The notes under the pieces are model-generated. The model was not told the origin of the DNA. It worked only from the letters and a program-made list of their open reading frames with translations, and searched no databases. Position numbers and translations under genes: made by a program. Below are positions 34,747-45,200 of a DNA stretch of 64,000 nucleotides, one piece after another. The stretch comes from IMCC2047 sp041395865 (lineage in GTDB: Bacteria; Pseudomonadota; Gammaproteobacteria; Pseudomonadales; IMCC2047): the NCBI GenBank assembly GCA_041395865.1, contig JAWKZQ010000007.1, positions 95,894 to 159,893 on the forward strand, given 5' to 3'. Position 1 is the stretch's first letter, and each line of letters begins with the position of its first letter.

Positions 34747-36135
34747 CTAAATGATTCGTGAATACCGTGTTTCGGTATTGCGTTTCAGGTAGGCATCAAA
34801 GGCCATACAGATGCTGCGAATCAGCAGGCGGCCGCCTTCCTTGACGACAATGCCGCTGGCATCAAGGCTAATGAGGTCGTCCTTTTCCATGGGGCGCAGG
34901 CGCTCCAGCTCATCGGCAAAATAATCGCTGAAGCGAATGTTGAATGCCTGCTCGATGTCGCTGAAGTCGAGTTTGAAGTGGCAGATCAGTTTGTTGATGA
35001 CGGCTTTGCGAATGAAGTCGTCCTCATTCAGCATAAAGCCCTTGCTGACGGGCAGCTTACCCTCATCAATACTGGCCTGGTACGCTTTAATGTCTTTGAA
35101 ATTTTGGGCATAGATATTGTCGATTGCGCTGATCGATGAAACCCCCATTGCCAGCAGGTCACAGCCACCGTGCGTGGAGTAGCCCTGGAAGTTGCGTTGC
35201 AGGGTGCCCTGTTGCTGGGCCAGGGTCAGTTCGTCATCGGGTTTGGCAAAATGGTCCATACCGATGTAGACATAACCGGCTTCGGTGAGGCGCGAGATGG
35301 CCAGCTCGAGCATTTGCAGCTTAACCTGCGGAGCGGGAAGCTGGTTCTCGTCGATTTGTTTCTGCACCTTGAACAGGTGGGGCATATGCGCGTAGTTGAA
35401 CAGCGACAGGCGATCCGGCCCCAGTGCAATGGTTTGCTCCAGGGTGCGTTCCAGTGACTGTAGAGTCTGCTTCGGCAGGCCGTAGATCAGGTCCATGCTG
35501 ACCGAGTGGAATCCCTCCTGGCGGATTGCCTGCATCAGCTGACTGACTTCGTCGACGCTGTTAAAACGGTTAACGGCCTGTTGTACGTGCGGGTCGAAAT
35601 CCTGAATGCCCATACTGATACGGTTGAAGCCGATTTCACGTAGCACCGGAATCGTATCCACGTACATCTGGCCGGGGTGCACTTCGATGGAGTATTCGCC
35701 GCTGTCGTCGTCGAGCAGGTTGAAGTGCGTTCGGGTGGCGGTCATCAGTTCGCGTTTTTCAGCATCACTGATGTAGGTCGGTGTGCCGCCGCCCCAGTGC
35801 AGTTGCTGTACGGGCCTTGTGGTGTCGAACAGGGCGGCATGCATCTCGATTTCTTTGACGAGGCGGTCCAGGTAGGGGCGTGCGCGTGACTTGTTGGCCG
35901 TGATGATCTTGTTACAGGCGCAGTAATAACAGACCGTGTCGCAAAAGGGGATATGGAAATACAGGGAGAGCGGGCGCTTGCTGGCATTGCTGCGCTCGAT
36001 GGCGGCTTTCAAATCATCCTCGGAAAAGTTGTCGCTGAACTGGGGCGCGGTCGGGTAGGAGGTGTAGCGCGGCCCGCTCAGGTCATAGCGTGCGATGAGT
36101 TCAGGGTTCCACAGGGTGAGGGCGGGTGCAGGCAT
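34747..36135 (-). CDS. hemN: Oxygen-independent coproporphyrinogen III dehydrogenase
   Basis: HemN is a radical-SAM enzyme that makes protoporphyrinogen IX without oxygen. It has 462 residues. The cluster motif CDTVCYYCAC lies near residue 65, with GGGTPTYIS (SAM site), the N-terminal YTSYPTAPQFSD that is typical of true HemN, and FQGYSTHGGCDLLAMG. Its promoter carries an FNR/Anr-type box at a class II position, which fits expression at low oxygen. Confidence 0.96.
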   Translation of the reverse strand: MPAPALTLWNPELIARYDLSGPRYTSYPTAPQFSDNFSEDDLKAAIERSNASKRPLSLYFHIPFCDTVCYYCACNKIITANKSRARPYLDRLVKEIEMHAALFDTTRPVQQLHWGGGTPTYISDAEKRELMTATRTHFNLLDDDSGEYSIEVHPGQMYVDTIPVLREIGFNRISMGIQDFDPHVQQAVNRFNSVDEVSQLMQAIRQEGFHSVSMDLIYGLPKQTLQSLERTLEQTIALGPDRLSLFNYAHMPHLFKVQKQIDENQLPAPQVKLQMLELAISRLTEAGYVYIGMDHFAKPDDELTLAQQQGTLQRNFQGYSTHGGCDLLAMGVSSISAIDNIYAQNFKDIKAYQASIDEGKLPVSKGFMLNEDDFIRKAVINKLICHFKLDFSDIEQAFNIRFSDYFADELERLRPMEKDDLISLDASGIVVKEGGRLLIRSICMAFDAYLKRNTETRYSRII

Positions 36136-36169
36136 GAGGCGACGTTTTCCTGATGATCAATGGGTGCTC

Positions 36170-36212
36170 AGTATAGCCTTAAACAGGCAGCAATTGGACT
36201 GATCTGGATCAA
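36170..36212 (-). promoter_or_regulatory. FNR/Anr-type box and promoter of hemN
   Basis: On the minus strand TTGATCCAGATCAG (36212-36199) differs from the FNR consensus TTGAT-N4-ATCAA by one base. A -10 TATACT (36175-36170) follows 23 bases later, placing the box centre near -42, the class II activator position. No -35 match is needed there. Confidence 0.85.
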
Positions 36213-36310
36213 CTGGGTTCGCAGAGTGATCGAACCACAGGCGCCTGTTAAAGTCCTACTCTATATTTTAATGGGTGGGCGGGGCATTGCAGCAAAGCAT
36301 TAACAGCATC

Positions 36311-36988
36311 ATGAATAAACGGTGTTTTTTCCTTTTAGCGGGCTTATTGGTTCCGGTATGGCTGGCAGGCTGCGCCGCAACGGCCACGCCTACTTCGGTA
36401 ACCGGTGTGACTAAGCCGGTCGATAGCCAGGTGCAACATGAACGGGATTACAGGGTTCGCTCGGGAGATACCCTGACGGCTATTGGCAAGCGTTTTGGTG
36501 TGAGCTCGCTACAGCTGCAATACCGCAATAATCTTAGCGACCCCCACGCATTAAGCATCGGGCAACGCCTGGTGATTCCGGCTGGCAGCCTGAAGGTGCC
36601 GGATACTTTCAGTGACGGCGCGCGGTTTATATGGCCGCTGCAGCGCTTTGATGTCTCGTCGGAATTCGGTTCCCGGAATAATCGACACAAGGGCATTGAT
36701 CTGCGAGCCCCGCGCGGTACGCCAATCCGGGCAGCGGCCGACGGCGTGGTCCATTTTGCCGGACGGCAACGCGGGTATGGCAAGGTGATCATCATCAAGC
36801 ACGCTGGGGATATCCAAACCTTCTATGCGCACAACGATAAAAACCTGGTGAAAAAGGGACAGCGGGTGCAGCAGGGCGACGTGATCGGAACCGTGGGTAA
36901 AACCGGTAATGCCACTGGTTACCATGTGCACTTCGAGTTTATTCGTGGGCGGCTTCCCTTGAATCCCAGGCACTATATCTCAGGTTAA
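36311..36988 (+). CDS. LysM and M23 (LytM) domain lipoprotein, NlpD-like
   Basis: The 225-residue protein has a lipoprotein signal with lipobox LAGC. A LysM domain follows (YRVRSGDTLTAIGKRFGVSS...IGQRLVIPAG), then an M23 domain. The zinc ligands HKGID and HVHFE, and YAHND, are all present, so unlike E. coli NlpD it may be an active endopeptidase. I use the ATG at 36311, which gives a normal signal; the frame is open to a GTG at 36275. It is divergent from hemN. Confidence 0.85.
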   Translation: MNKRCFFLLAGLLVPVWLAGCAATATPTSVTGVTKPVDSQVQHERDYRVRSGDTLTAIGKRFGVSSLQLQYRNNLSDPHALSIGQRLVIPAGSLKVPDTFSDGARFIWPLQRFDVSSEFGSRNNRHKGIDLRAPRGTPIRAAADGVVHFAGRQRGYGKVIIIKHAGDIQTFYAHNDKNLVKKGQRVQQGDVIGTVGKTGNATGYHVHFEFIRGRLPLNPRHYISG

Positions 36989-37036
36989 CGCTTTCGATGG
37001 CTAGGGAAATACGCTCTTGATAATCTATAAAATCGA

Positions 37037-37087
37037 TTGTTATGATCATGACAATTAAATTTAATGATTTTTATGCATCGCTATAAT
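37037..37087 (+). promoter_or_regulatory. Peroxiredoxin promoter with near-perfect palindrome
   Basis: A -10 TATAAT at 37082-37087 has no matching -35. Upstream lies an 18-bp near-perfect palindrome (37037-37054, core ATGATCAT, one mismatched pair) centred near -48, where an activator could bind. The sequence does not fit the spaced ATAG/CTAT pattern of OxyR well. Confidence 0.6.
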
Positions 37088-37160
37088 GGCCTGCACAGAT
37101 TAACGAGACGGGTGTTCTCGCCCGAAACAAACCAGTTGGAAAACTAAACGGAGAAATGAA

Positions 37161-37685
37161 ATGGAAAAGCGCGTCCCGAATGTTGTTTTTAAAACCCGAG
37201 TGAGAAACGAGGCCCTGGGTGGCCCCAACCCCTTTGAATGGAAGGATTTGAGCAGCGATGAAATCTTCAAGGGTAAAAATGTGGTGCTGTTTTCGCTGCC
37301 GGGTGCCTTTACGCCCACTTGCTCCACTTCGCACCTGCCGCGTTACGAAGAGCTGTACGAAGCTTTTAAAGCTCAGGGGGTTGATGCCGTTGTTTGTTTA
37401 TCGGTAAACGATGCCTTTGTGATGTTCCAGTGGGGTAAAAGCCAGGGCGCAGAAAATGTCTTCCTGTTACCGGACGGCAACGCAGAGTTTACGCGCAAAA
37501 TGGGTATGCTGGTGGACAAGTGCAACCTGGGATTTGGTCAGCGCAGCTGGCGCTACTCCATGTACGTGGAGGATGGCGAAATCAAGCAAATGTTCTGCGA
37601 ACCCGGGTTTGAGGATAACTGCCCGACCGATCCCTTTGAGGTTTCGGATGCCGACACCATGCTTAATTACCTGAAAAACCGATGA
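37161..37685 (+). CDS. Peroxiredoxin (Prx5 type)
   Basis: The 174-residue enzyme reduces hydrogen and organic peroxides. The peroxidatic cysteine lies in LPGAFTPTCSTSHLP near residue 55, followed by LSVNDAFVMFQWGK and LGFGQRSWRYSMYVEDG. No fused glutaredoxin domain is present, so an external thiol partner is needed. The ATG follows GGAGAAATGAA. It is a single gene; an inverted repeat lies downstream (37694-37700 with 37707-37713). Confidence 0.93.
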   Translation: MEKRVPNVVFKTRVRNEALGGPNPFEWKDLSSDEIFKGKNVVLFSLPGAFTPTCSTSHLPRYEELYEAFKAQGVDAVVCLSVNDAFVMFQWGKSQGAENVFLLPDGNAEFTRKMGMLVDKCNLGFGQRSWRYSMYVEDGEIKQMFCEPGFEDNCPTDPFEVSDADTMLNYLKNR

Positions 37686-37859
37686 TCTGTTGCGCCGGGC
37701 AGGGAGGCCCGGCCATTGCGGCAAACCTGCTCTGGCGGGTTAGTGTTTAAAGGCTTTATACCCGGGGGATGTCAGCCGGTTAAAGTTGCTGTTCAGCAGG
37801 ATTAACAGGCGTATTTGTTGATATATTAAGTTCCTTCAACCCTTTCGGCGACAGCACAT

Positions 37860-40800
37860 ATGCCTGCATCCAACCTTTTAGATAAACTGGTTGCCAAGAG
37901 CCTTACCGGAGGCTTGCCTGTCTTTATCCTTCTCCTGTCATTATTGCTGGGTGCCATTGCCCTTAATTTCATTCCCCGTGAAGAGGAGCCGCAGATTGTC
38001 GTTCCGGTGGTGGATGTATGGGTGGCGTCGCCAGGTCTTTCAGCCAAGCAGGTGGAACGGCAGGTAACGACCCCGCTGGAAAAATTGCTCGCCCAGATAC
38101 CGGGCGTGGAGCACGTCTATTCGACATCGAGCATGGGGCGCAGCGTTGTCACGCTTCGTTTTTATGTCGGGGAGGATCGGGAAGACTCGCTCCTCAATAC
38201 CTACAATAAACTCTATTCGAATCAGGACAAGGTGCCGGGTGTCGTGGCCAGCTGGATGGTCAGCCCCGTTGAGGTGGATGATGTTCCAATCGTGATGCTC
38301 GGCCTGTGGAGTACCCATCCCGATCGCACCAGTGATTTCGAGTTACGGCGTCTGGCTGATGAGCTGTCCACCGCGTTGCAGGCGATTGAGCAGACCAGTG
38401 AGGTCAACGTGATTGGCGGGCGGCCTCGTACCATCCGGATTCTGCCTTCGCCGGAAAGCCTGGCGGCGCGGCAGAGTACACCACTGGATATTATCAATGC
38501 CCTGCGCGTCTCGAATTTACTGCAAAGCGCCGGACGCTGGTCATTAAGCAATACTTCCTTCGTTCTGGAGAGCGGCGATTTTATTCGCAATCTCGATGAG
38601 CTGAAGCAAACCGTGATTAACGTCGTCGATGACCAACCCGTTTTCTTGCAGGATATTGCCCAGGTTGTTGACGGGCCCGGCGAACCCGACAGCTACAGCT
38701 GGATCAACTTTTCCCCGCACCATCCCGATTACAAAGCAGGGGCGGGCGATTTCCCGATGGTGACGATCAGTGTCGCGAAGCAGCGCGGCAGCAATGCCGT
38801 CCAGGTTGCCCGGGATGTTCATCAATTGATTGCGCAGCTGGAGCAGACCCTGATTCCCGCCGATGTCCGGGTTGAGGTGCTGCGTGATTACGGCGCAACG
38901 GCCAATGAAAAGGTAAATAGCCTGACGTCCAGCCTGGCCTTTGCCGTTTTCACCGTGGTGGTTTTTATTGCGGTGTTCCTGGGGTGGCGCCCCGCGCTGG
39001 TGGTTGGGCTGGCGGTCCCGGTCAGTTACGGGATTACCCTGGGACTGGATATGGCCTTCGGTTATACCATTAACCGGGTCACCCTGTTTGCACTGATTCT
39101 TTCCATCGGCCTGCTGGTGGATGACCCGATAACCGGCGTTGATAATATTGAGCGTTTTCTCAAAAAGCCTGCCGGCTCGATGAAGGATAAAATCGTTGCC
39201 GCGATTTCAGAGATTAAAAGCCCCTTACTCATGTCGACCGTGACCATTGTGCTGGCTTTCCTGCCCTTGGCTTTTATTACCGGCATGATGGGGCCTTATA
39301 TGGCGCCGATGGCCTTCAATGTGCCCGTTAGCGTTGCAACGAGTACCCTTGTTGCCTTCTTGGTAACCCCCTGGCTGGCCAGCAAGCTGTTGCGTTCGGA
39401 ACAAGCGGTTGCCCATCGAAATTTTAGTTTGCCCAATCAAGAGTCCACATGGGTAACCTATTATCGAGCCATCCTCGAACCCCTATTGAACAGCCGAACG
39501 AAGGCCAAATGGGTGCTGGGCGGCGTCGTTTTGCTGTTTATCCTTGCCGCGCTATTGCCGTTGCTGCGCATGGTGCCCTTAAAGTTGCTGCCCTTTGATA
39601 ATAAAAACGAAATCCAGGTCATTATTGATATGCCGGAAAGCGCCACCCTGGAGGCAACGGCGGCCATGGCGCAACAGGTTTCCGAAACGGCCCTTCGGCT
39701 GAACGAGGTACAGGCCGTCGCCAGTTTTGTCGGGGAGCCGTCGGCGATGGACTTTAACGGTATGGTTCGTCGTTATTACCAGCGCCAGGCGCCCAATCTG
39801 GCGGATTTGCGAATTACCCTGGTCGATAAGGCCCTTCGCGAGCACCAGTCCCATGGTGTGGTGTTACGCCTGCGTGAGCTGTTAGCGCCCTTTAATGTGG
39901 CGGGCGTCTCGATCAAGGTTGTCGAGGTGCCGCCCGGACCGCCTGTTTTGAGTACCCTGGTGGCCGAAGTGTACGGCTCGGAGCTGACCTCCTACGAAGC
40001 GCTACAACAGGCCGCCCTTCAGGTTAAGGAAAGGCTGGAGCGGGAACCTTCGGTCGCGGAGGTGGATACCAGCGTTGAGGCCGATTACCAGCGTCTGCGA
40101 TTTATCACGGATAAGCAAAAAGCCGCTTTGTCGGGTATTTCAACCGAGGATATAAACCAAACGCTGCTGATGGCTAACGAGGGCGTGGTCGCCGGCTTTA
40201 TGCACTTGGAGCGCGAAGCCAAACCCTTGCCGCTTCTGTTGCGTTTGCCGCTCGCTGAGCGTGCTTCGATGGATGACTTGCAGCGGCTACAAATCAAAGG
40301 CCGCACCGACATTACACAGGCCAGTAGCCGTAACGGGCTGGAGCGCGCGCCGCAACCGCTGGTCGCCCTGGGTGAAATCGGCGGGTTCGCGGTTTTGGAC
40401 GCCGATAAATCCATCCACCATAAGGATCTCAAGCCCGTAGTGTACGTCACCGGCGAACTGTCGGGCAGAACGCCAGCCGAGGTGATTGCTGACGTGGGCG
40501 GTGACCTGGGTGCGGCGCCGGGCGAAGCCAGCGATTGGCGCGATCGAACCTTTTTTGGCGCAGGCGGCGGCGATGGCTGGCAACTTCCCGATAATATCCA
40601 TATTGCCTGGAACGGCGAGGGTGAGTGGAAGGTTACCCTTGATGTGTTCCGGGATATGGGGCTGGCCTTCGCCTTTGCGCTGGTGGGGATTTTCTTTGTC
40701 TTGAAGCTTCAAACCTCCTCGAGCCGTTTATCCTTGATTATTATGTCGGCGATCCCCCTCACCCTGATTGGCATCATGCCCGGTTTTTGGTTACTGAATC

Positions 40801-41177
40801 AGTTTGGCGAGCGGGAAATAGCGGGATCGCCGGATCCGGTCCTGTTCACGGCAACGGCCATGATCGGCATGATTGCCCTGGCGGGCATTGTGGTCAGGAA
40901 TTCGCTGATCCTGGTGGAATTTATTTCGCAGGGCCGAGAGCGGGGCGCCGATATCAAGGAGGCATTGATCCAGGCCGGGGCGATACGGATGCGGCCTATT
41001 TTGCTGACGGCCGGGACAACGCTTTTAGGTAACCTGGTGATTACCTTGGATCCGGTATTCAGCGGGCTGGCCCTGGCGATAATTTTCGGCATTATCGCAT
41101 CGACCCTGTTTACATTGTTGGTTGTTCCGCTCGTCTACCAACTCGTTTACGACAATCACCGACACACAGAGACCTGA
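37860..41177 (+). CDS. RND-family efflux pump, inner-membrane subunit
   Basis: The 1105-residue transporter has the usual twelve-helix RND layout with two large periplasmic loops. The N-terminal helix is followed by REEEPQIVVPVVDVWV, and the proton-relay aspartates lie in LLVDDPITGVDNIERF. The C-terminal half has IALAGIVVRNSLILVEFI and MRPILLTAGTTLLGN. It is larger than AcrB and of the heavy-divergent, adaptor-paired RND type, with unknown substrate. The adaptor gene follows after 4 bp; no outer-membrane channel gene is present. The 174-bp gap upstream shows no clear promoter. Confidence 0.9.
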   Translation: MPASNLLDKLVAKSLTGGLPVFILLLSLLLGAIALNFIPREEEPQIVVPVVDVWVASPGLSAKQVERQVTTPLEKLLAQIPGVEHVYSTSSMGRSVVTLRFYVGEDREDSLLNTYNKLYSNQDKVPGVVASWMVSPVEVDDVPIVMLGLWSTHPDRTSDFELRRLADELSTALQAIEQTSEVNVIGGRPRTIRILPSPESLAARQSTPLDIINALRVSNLLQSAGRWSLSNTSFVLESGDFIRNLDELKQTVINVVDDQPVFLQDIAQVVDGPGEPDSYSWINFSPHHPDYKAGAGDFPMVTISVAKQRGSNAVQVARDVHQLIAQLEQTLIPADVRVEVLRDYGATANEKVNSLTSSLAFAVFTVVVFIAVFLGWRPALVVGLAVPVSYGITLGLDMAFGYTINRVTLFALILSIGLLVDDPITGVDNIERFLKKPAGSMKDKIVAAISEIKSPLLMSTVTIVLAFLPLAFITGMMGPYMAPMAFNVPVSVATSTLVAFLVTPWLASKLLRSEQAVAHRNFSLPNQESTWVTYYRAILEPLLNSRTKAKWVLGGVVLLFILAALLPLLRMVPLKLLPFDNKNEIQVIIDMPESATLEATAAMAQQVSETALRLNEVQAVASFVGEPSAMDFNGMVRRYYQRQAPNLADLRITLVDKALREHQSHGVVLRLRELLAPFNVAGVSIKVVEVPPGPPVLSTLVAEVYGSELTSYEALQQAALQVKERLEREPSVAEVDTSVEADYQRLRFITDKQKAALSGISTEDINQTLLMANEGVVAGFMHLEREAKPLPLLLRLPLAERASMDDLQRLQIKGRTDITQASSRNGLERAPQPLVALGEIGGFAVLDADKSIHHKDLKPVVYVTGELSGRTPAEVIADVGGDLGAAPGEASDWRDRTFFGAGGGDGWQLPDNIHIAWNGEGEWKVTLDVFRDMGLAFAFALVGIFFVLKLQTSSSRLSLIIMSAIPLTLIGIMPGFWLLNQFGEREIAGSPDPVLFTATAMIGMIALAGIVVRNSLILVEFISQGRERGADIKEALIQAGAIRMRPILLTAGTTLLGNLVITLDPVFSGLALAIIFGIIASTLFTLLVVPLVYQLVYDNHRHTET

Positions 41178-41181
41178 TGCG

Positions 41182-42240
41182 ATGAGACGCTCATTGACTA
41201 AACTAGCCGTACCCCTTGTGACCATCCTGGCGCTGTTGGTCGCGGTGGCCTGGATGGCGGGTGCCTTCAAACAAAAAGTGCAGCCCGGAACCGGTTTGCC
41301 GGATACGGTGACACCTGCCCAGACGGTTGCGGTGCTCAAGCGGGAGCAGCTGGTCTATGAGCCGGTGCCTGCCAGTATTGAGGCCAAGCAATCCACGATT
41401 ATTTCCTCACGGATTCTCGCACGGATTGAACGGGTGCATGTGCGTGCCGGGGATGTCATTCAACAGGGGCAGCTACTGGTCGAACTCGAGAAAACCGACT
41501 TGAAATCAAAGGTTTCCCAGGCGCAGGCGGCCAGGCGTTCGGTGCTGGCAAACCTGAAGGAAGCCAAGACAACCCTGGCCCGTGTCACATCGTTAGTGGA
41601 GAAAAAAGCGCTGGCTCAGGCCGACCTGGATAAAGCGCAGGCCAACCACGATACACTGGTCGCGAACTTGGCCAATATTAACCAGACCATTAATGAGGCC
41701 GAAACGGCGCTGAGCTTTGCCGACATCAAGGCGCCGATCAGTGGCCGCATCGTCGATCGTTTTGCCGAACCGGGTGACACGGCCCAGCCGGGCGTGAAAC
41801 TGCTTTCACTTTATAACCCGGCTTCGCTTTGGGTTGAGGCGAACGTGCGGGAACAGCTGGCGTTATCCTTGAACATCGGCCAGCCGCTGGCGGTTTCGAT
41901 CCCGGCGTTAAAGGCAACGCGATTATCGGAAATCGAAGAAATGGTGCCGGCAGGCAACGTCAGTTCACGCAGTTTCCTCGTTAAAAGCCGGCTGCTGGAT
42001 TCACAGGGACTGTTGCCGGGCATGTATGCGCGCCTGGATGTGCCGGTTGGGCAGCAGACGCAATTGCTGATACCGCAAGCGTACCTCGCCAAAATTGGCC
42101 AGCTGGACATCGCCTGGGTTATGCATGAGGGCGCACTTGAGCGGCGCTTTATTCGTATCGGCAAGGCCTATCCGGACGGTATGGTTGAGGTCATTTCAGG
42201 GCTGCAGGAGGGCGAACTGGTTGCACCTGCCGGTGAATAG
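41182..42240 (+). CDS. RND efflux periplasmic adaptor (membrane fusion protein)
   Basis: The 352-residue protein has an N-terminal membrane anchor (LAVPLVTILALLVAVAWMAG), a lipoyl-like domain (IERVHVRAGDVIQQGQLLVE), a helical hairpin of about 80 residues rich in Q, A and K, and beta-barrel segments ending in GLQEGELVAPAGE. I start at the ATG at 41182, four bases after the pump gene. The order pump then adaptor is the reverse of the common one. Confidence 0.88.
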   Translation: MRRSLTKLAVPLVTILALLVAVAWMAGAFKQKVQPGTGLPDTVTPAQTVAVLKREQLVYEPVPASIEAKQSTIISSRILARIERVHVRAGDVIQQGQLLVELEKTDLKSKVSQAQAARRSVLANLKEAKTTLARVTSLVEKKALAQADLDKAQANHDTLVANLANINQTINEAETALSFADIKAPISGRIVDRFAEPGDTAQPGVKLLSLYNPASLWVEANVREQLALSLNIGQPLAVSIPALKATRLSEIEEMVPAGNVSSRSFLVKSRLLDSQGLLPGMYARLDVPVGQQTQLLIPQAYLAKIGQLDIAWVMHEGALERRFIRIGKAYPDGMVEVISGLQEGELVAPAGE

Positions 42241-42247
42241 GACCGTT

Positions 42248-45200
42248 TTACAGGCGCTGCCGGTAATGCCCGCCGATTTCATACAGCGCATGGGTCAGCT
42301 GGCCCAGCGAGCAGTAGGGAACGGCTTCCATCAGCGCGGCAAAGGCATTGTCGCCGCGGCGGATGGCACACGTTAATTTTTCCAGTGTTGCCGGTGCCTG
42401 CTCGGCATTCAGGCGCTGGAATTGGCGTAGGGTTTCAACCCGTTGTTGTTGTGTTTGCCTGTTGGTGCGGGTTAAGGCGGTCGGCGCACGTTCTTTTACG
42501 AGTGAACTGGACGTAAAGCAATTGACGCCGACAATGGGGAGCGAACCGTCCTGCTTACGGCGTTCGTATTCCAGGCTTTCCTGTTGAATACGGTGGCGCT
42601 GGAATCCGCTTTCCATGGCGCCAAAGACGCCGCCGCGCTGATCGAGTTCCTCAAAGCATTGGTAAACGGCTTTTTCTACGGCCTGCGTGAGTTGTTCGAT
42701 GAAATAGGAGCCCTGCAGGGTGTTTTGATTCAGGCCCAGGCCAAACTCCTGTTGCAGGATCGCCTGGATACCCAATGCCCGGCGTACGCTGGCTTCGGTG
42801 GGGGTGGTGATGGCTTCGTCGTAGGCATTGGTGTGAAGGCTGTTGCAGTTGTCCAGACTGGCATAAAGCGCCTCGAGCGTGGTGCGTACATCGTTCAGGT
42901 CAATATCGCGTGACTGCAGTGAACGTCCGGAGGTCTGGATATGGTATTTAAAGCGTTGAGCCTGCTCATTGGCACCGTAGACCTCTTTCAGGGCGCGTGC
43001 CCAGATGCGGCGCGCCACCCGGCCAATCACGGCGTACTCGGGGTCCATGGCGTTGGAAAAGAAGAAGCTCATCTGTGACGCAGCCCGGTTCAGGTCGAGC
43101 CCCCGTGCGATGAAATATTCCAGCAAAGTAAAACCATTGGCGAGGGTGAAGGCCAGCTGGGTAATCGGGTTGGCGCCGGCTTCGGCCATGTGGTAGCCGC
43201 TGACGGAGACGGTGTAGAAATTATTAACGCCCTGTTCCTGGCACCAGGCCTGCACATCCCCCATGAGTTTCATGGCGAAGGAAATATCGAAAATACATTC
43301 GTTCTGCGCCTGATCCTCCTTAAGGATATCAGCCTGCAGAGTGCCGCGGAGATGGGTCAGCACCCGGCAAGAAATTGCCTGGTAGGTTTCGGCCGGCACT
43401 AACTCCCTGCCGGAGATGCCCAGCAGGCCAAGTCCTGAGCCGTCATGGCCATCGGGTAATGGGCCCTGGTAGCAAGGCCGCTCACTGGGTGTGAAGCGAC
43501 TTGCCAGTTGCCGTTCGATGTCTGTCCATTTCCCCTCCCTGCGCAGCTGGATTTCCACTTCCCGGTCGATTGCGGCATTAAAGAACTGGGCCAGCAGAAT
43601 CGGGGCCGGACCGTTGATAGTCAGGGATACGGAGGTTTGTGGCGCACAGAGATCGAAGCCTGAATAGAGGATTTTCATGTCGTCCAGCGTGGCTACGGAA
43701 ACCCCTGACATGCCCACCCGTCCGAGAATGTCGGGTGCGGAATCCGGGTCTTCGCCATACAGCGTGACCGGGTCGAAGGCGGTTGACAGGCGAATGGCCT
43801 TTTGACCGCGGGTCAGGTAGTGGAAACGGTGGTTGGTTTGCTCGGGGCTGCCTTCACCGGCAAACATGCGCGTGGGGGCTTCGTCCTGACGCCGGTAGGG
43901 GAAGATGCCGGCGGTATAGGGGTAGTGGCCGGGCAGGTTTTCATCGAGCAGGAATTTGAGGCGTTCGCCCCAGTCCTCGACCTGTGGCATGGCCAGCTTG
44001 GCAATGGGCAGGTGAGACAGGCTCGCCGTGAAATTCGACCCCTGGTAATCCCGCTCGCGCACCTGGTACTGGTAATGCTCGGACTGGATACCGCTTTGCA
44101 TCTGTTGCCAGTTTTGCAGTTGCCGGATGTCATCTGCGACCAGTTCGGTGAGCGCCTGACTGTAAGCGGCCCTGAGTGCCTGCAGGCTGCTGTCGGCTGT
44201 TTCCGAAAGTGCGCTATCGACGTAGGGGGTGACGGCTTCCGGTAGTAACGGGTCTTGCAACTGTTGCAAGCTGCCGAAGAGTTGAAAGGCGCGACTGGCG
44301 GCACGAATGCGCTTTTCCTGGTGCTGCTGGAGTTCCTGCGCTCGGCGGGTGATTTCACCCAAATAGTGGCGGCGCTGTACGGGCAAGGGGGACAGCGGCG
44401 GCTCGCCAGAAGAGGAAACAAGCCTGTTAGCGGCCCAGTCAGGGGCAATCCCAGACAGCTGGCGGCATAATTCGGCGAATACTGGGTCGGCGCCGAAACC
44501 GTCGCCTGAACTGGCTGCGCAGGGGAAAACCGGTAGTTCGGCCTCAGGTGTGAAATGCTGTTCGTGGTTATGGCACCACTGTTTTTTTATCTGTAACAGC
44601 GCGTCTTCGCTGCCGGGGTGGTCGGCCTTGTTTAATACCACCAGGTCGGCGTTATCGAGCATCTGAATTTTTTCCAGCTGGCCCGGACCGCCGTAATCGG
44701 GTGTCATCACATACAGTGATACATCCACCAGCGAACAGATTTCGGTATTGCCCTGGCCGATCCCGGCGGTTTCCACAAAAACCAGGTCAAAGCCGCTGCT
44801 GTTGAGTCGGTGAATGGCTTTCTGCAGCGTGGCGGAAGTGGCCGCTTCGGGCCGGCGGGTGGCCATTGAACGGAAAAAGACCTGTGGGTTGTCCAGGCTG
44901 TTGATACGAATGCGGTCGCCCAGCAGGGCGCCGCCACTGCGCTGCCGGGTCGGGTCCATGGCTAAAACGGCAAAGTGCTTGTCAGGGAAAGTGTGGATAA
45001 AGCGCTGTAACAGTGTATCGAGCAGGGTGCTTTTGCCTGCGCCGCCGGTGCCAGTCAAACCCACCACCGGACAACCTTGATGATCCTGCAAGGGGGGCAA
45101 CGCAATGCCCTGCTCAATCATTGATAGCTGCCGGGCTATCTGCTGCGGACTGAAATCATTGCCTGGAACAGGACTCCGCCTGGCATCTGACGCACGACAG

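Noticed and set aside
37017..37087. OxyR site upstream of the peroxiredoxin gene
   Set aside because: The A/T-rich stretch does not give four ATAG/CTAT units at the required 7-base spacing.
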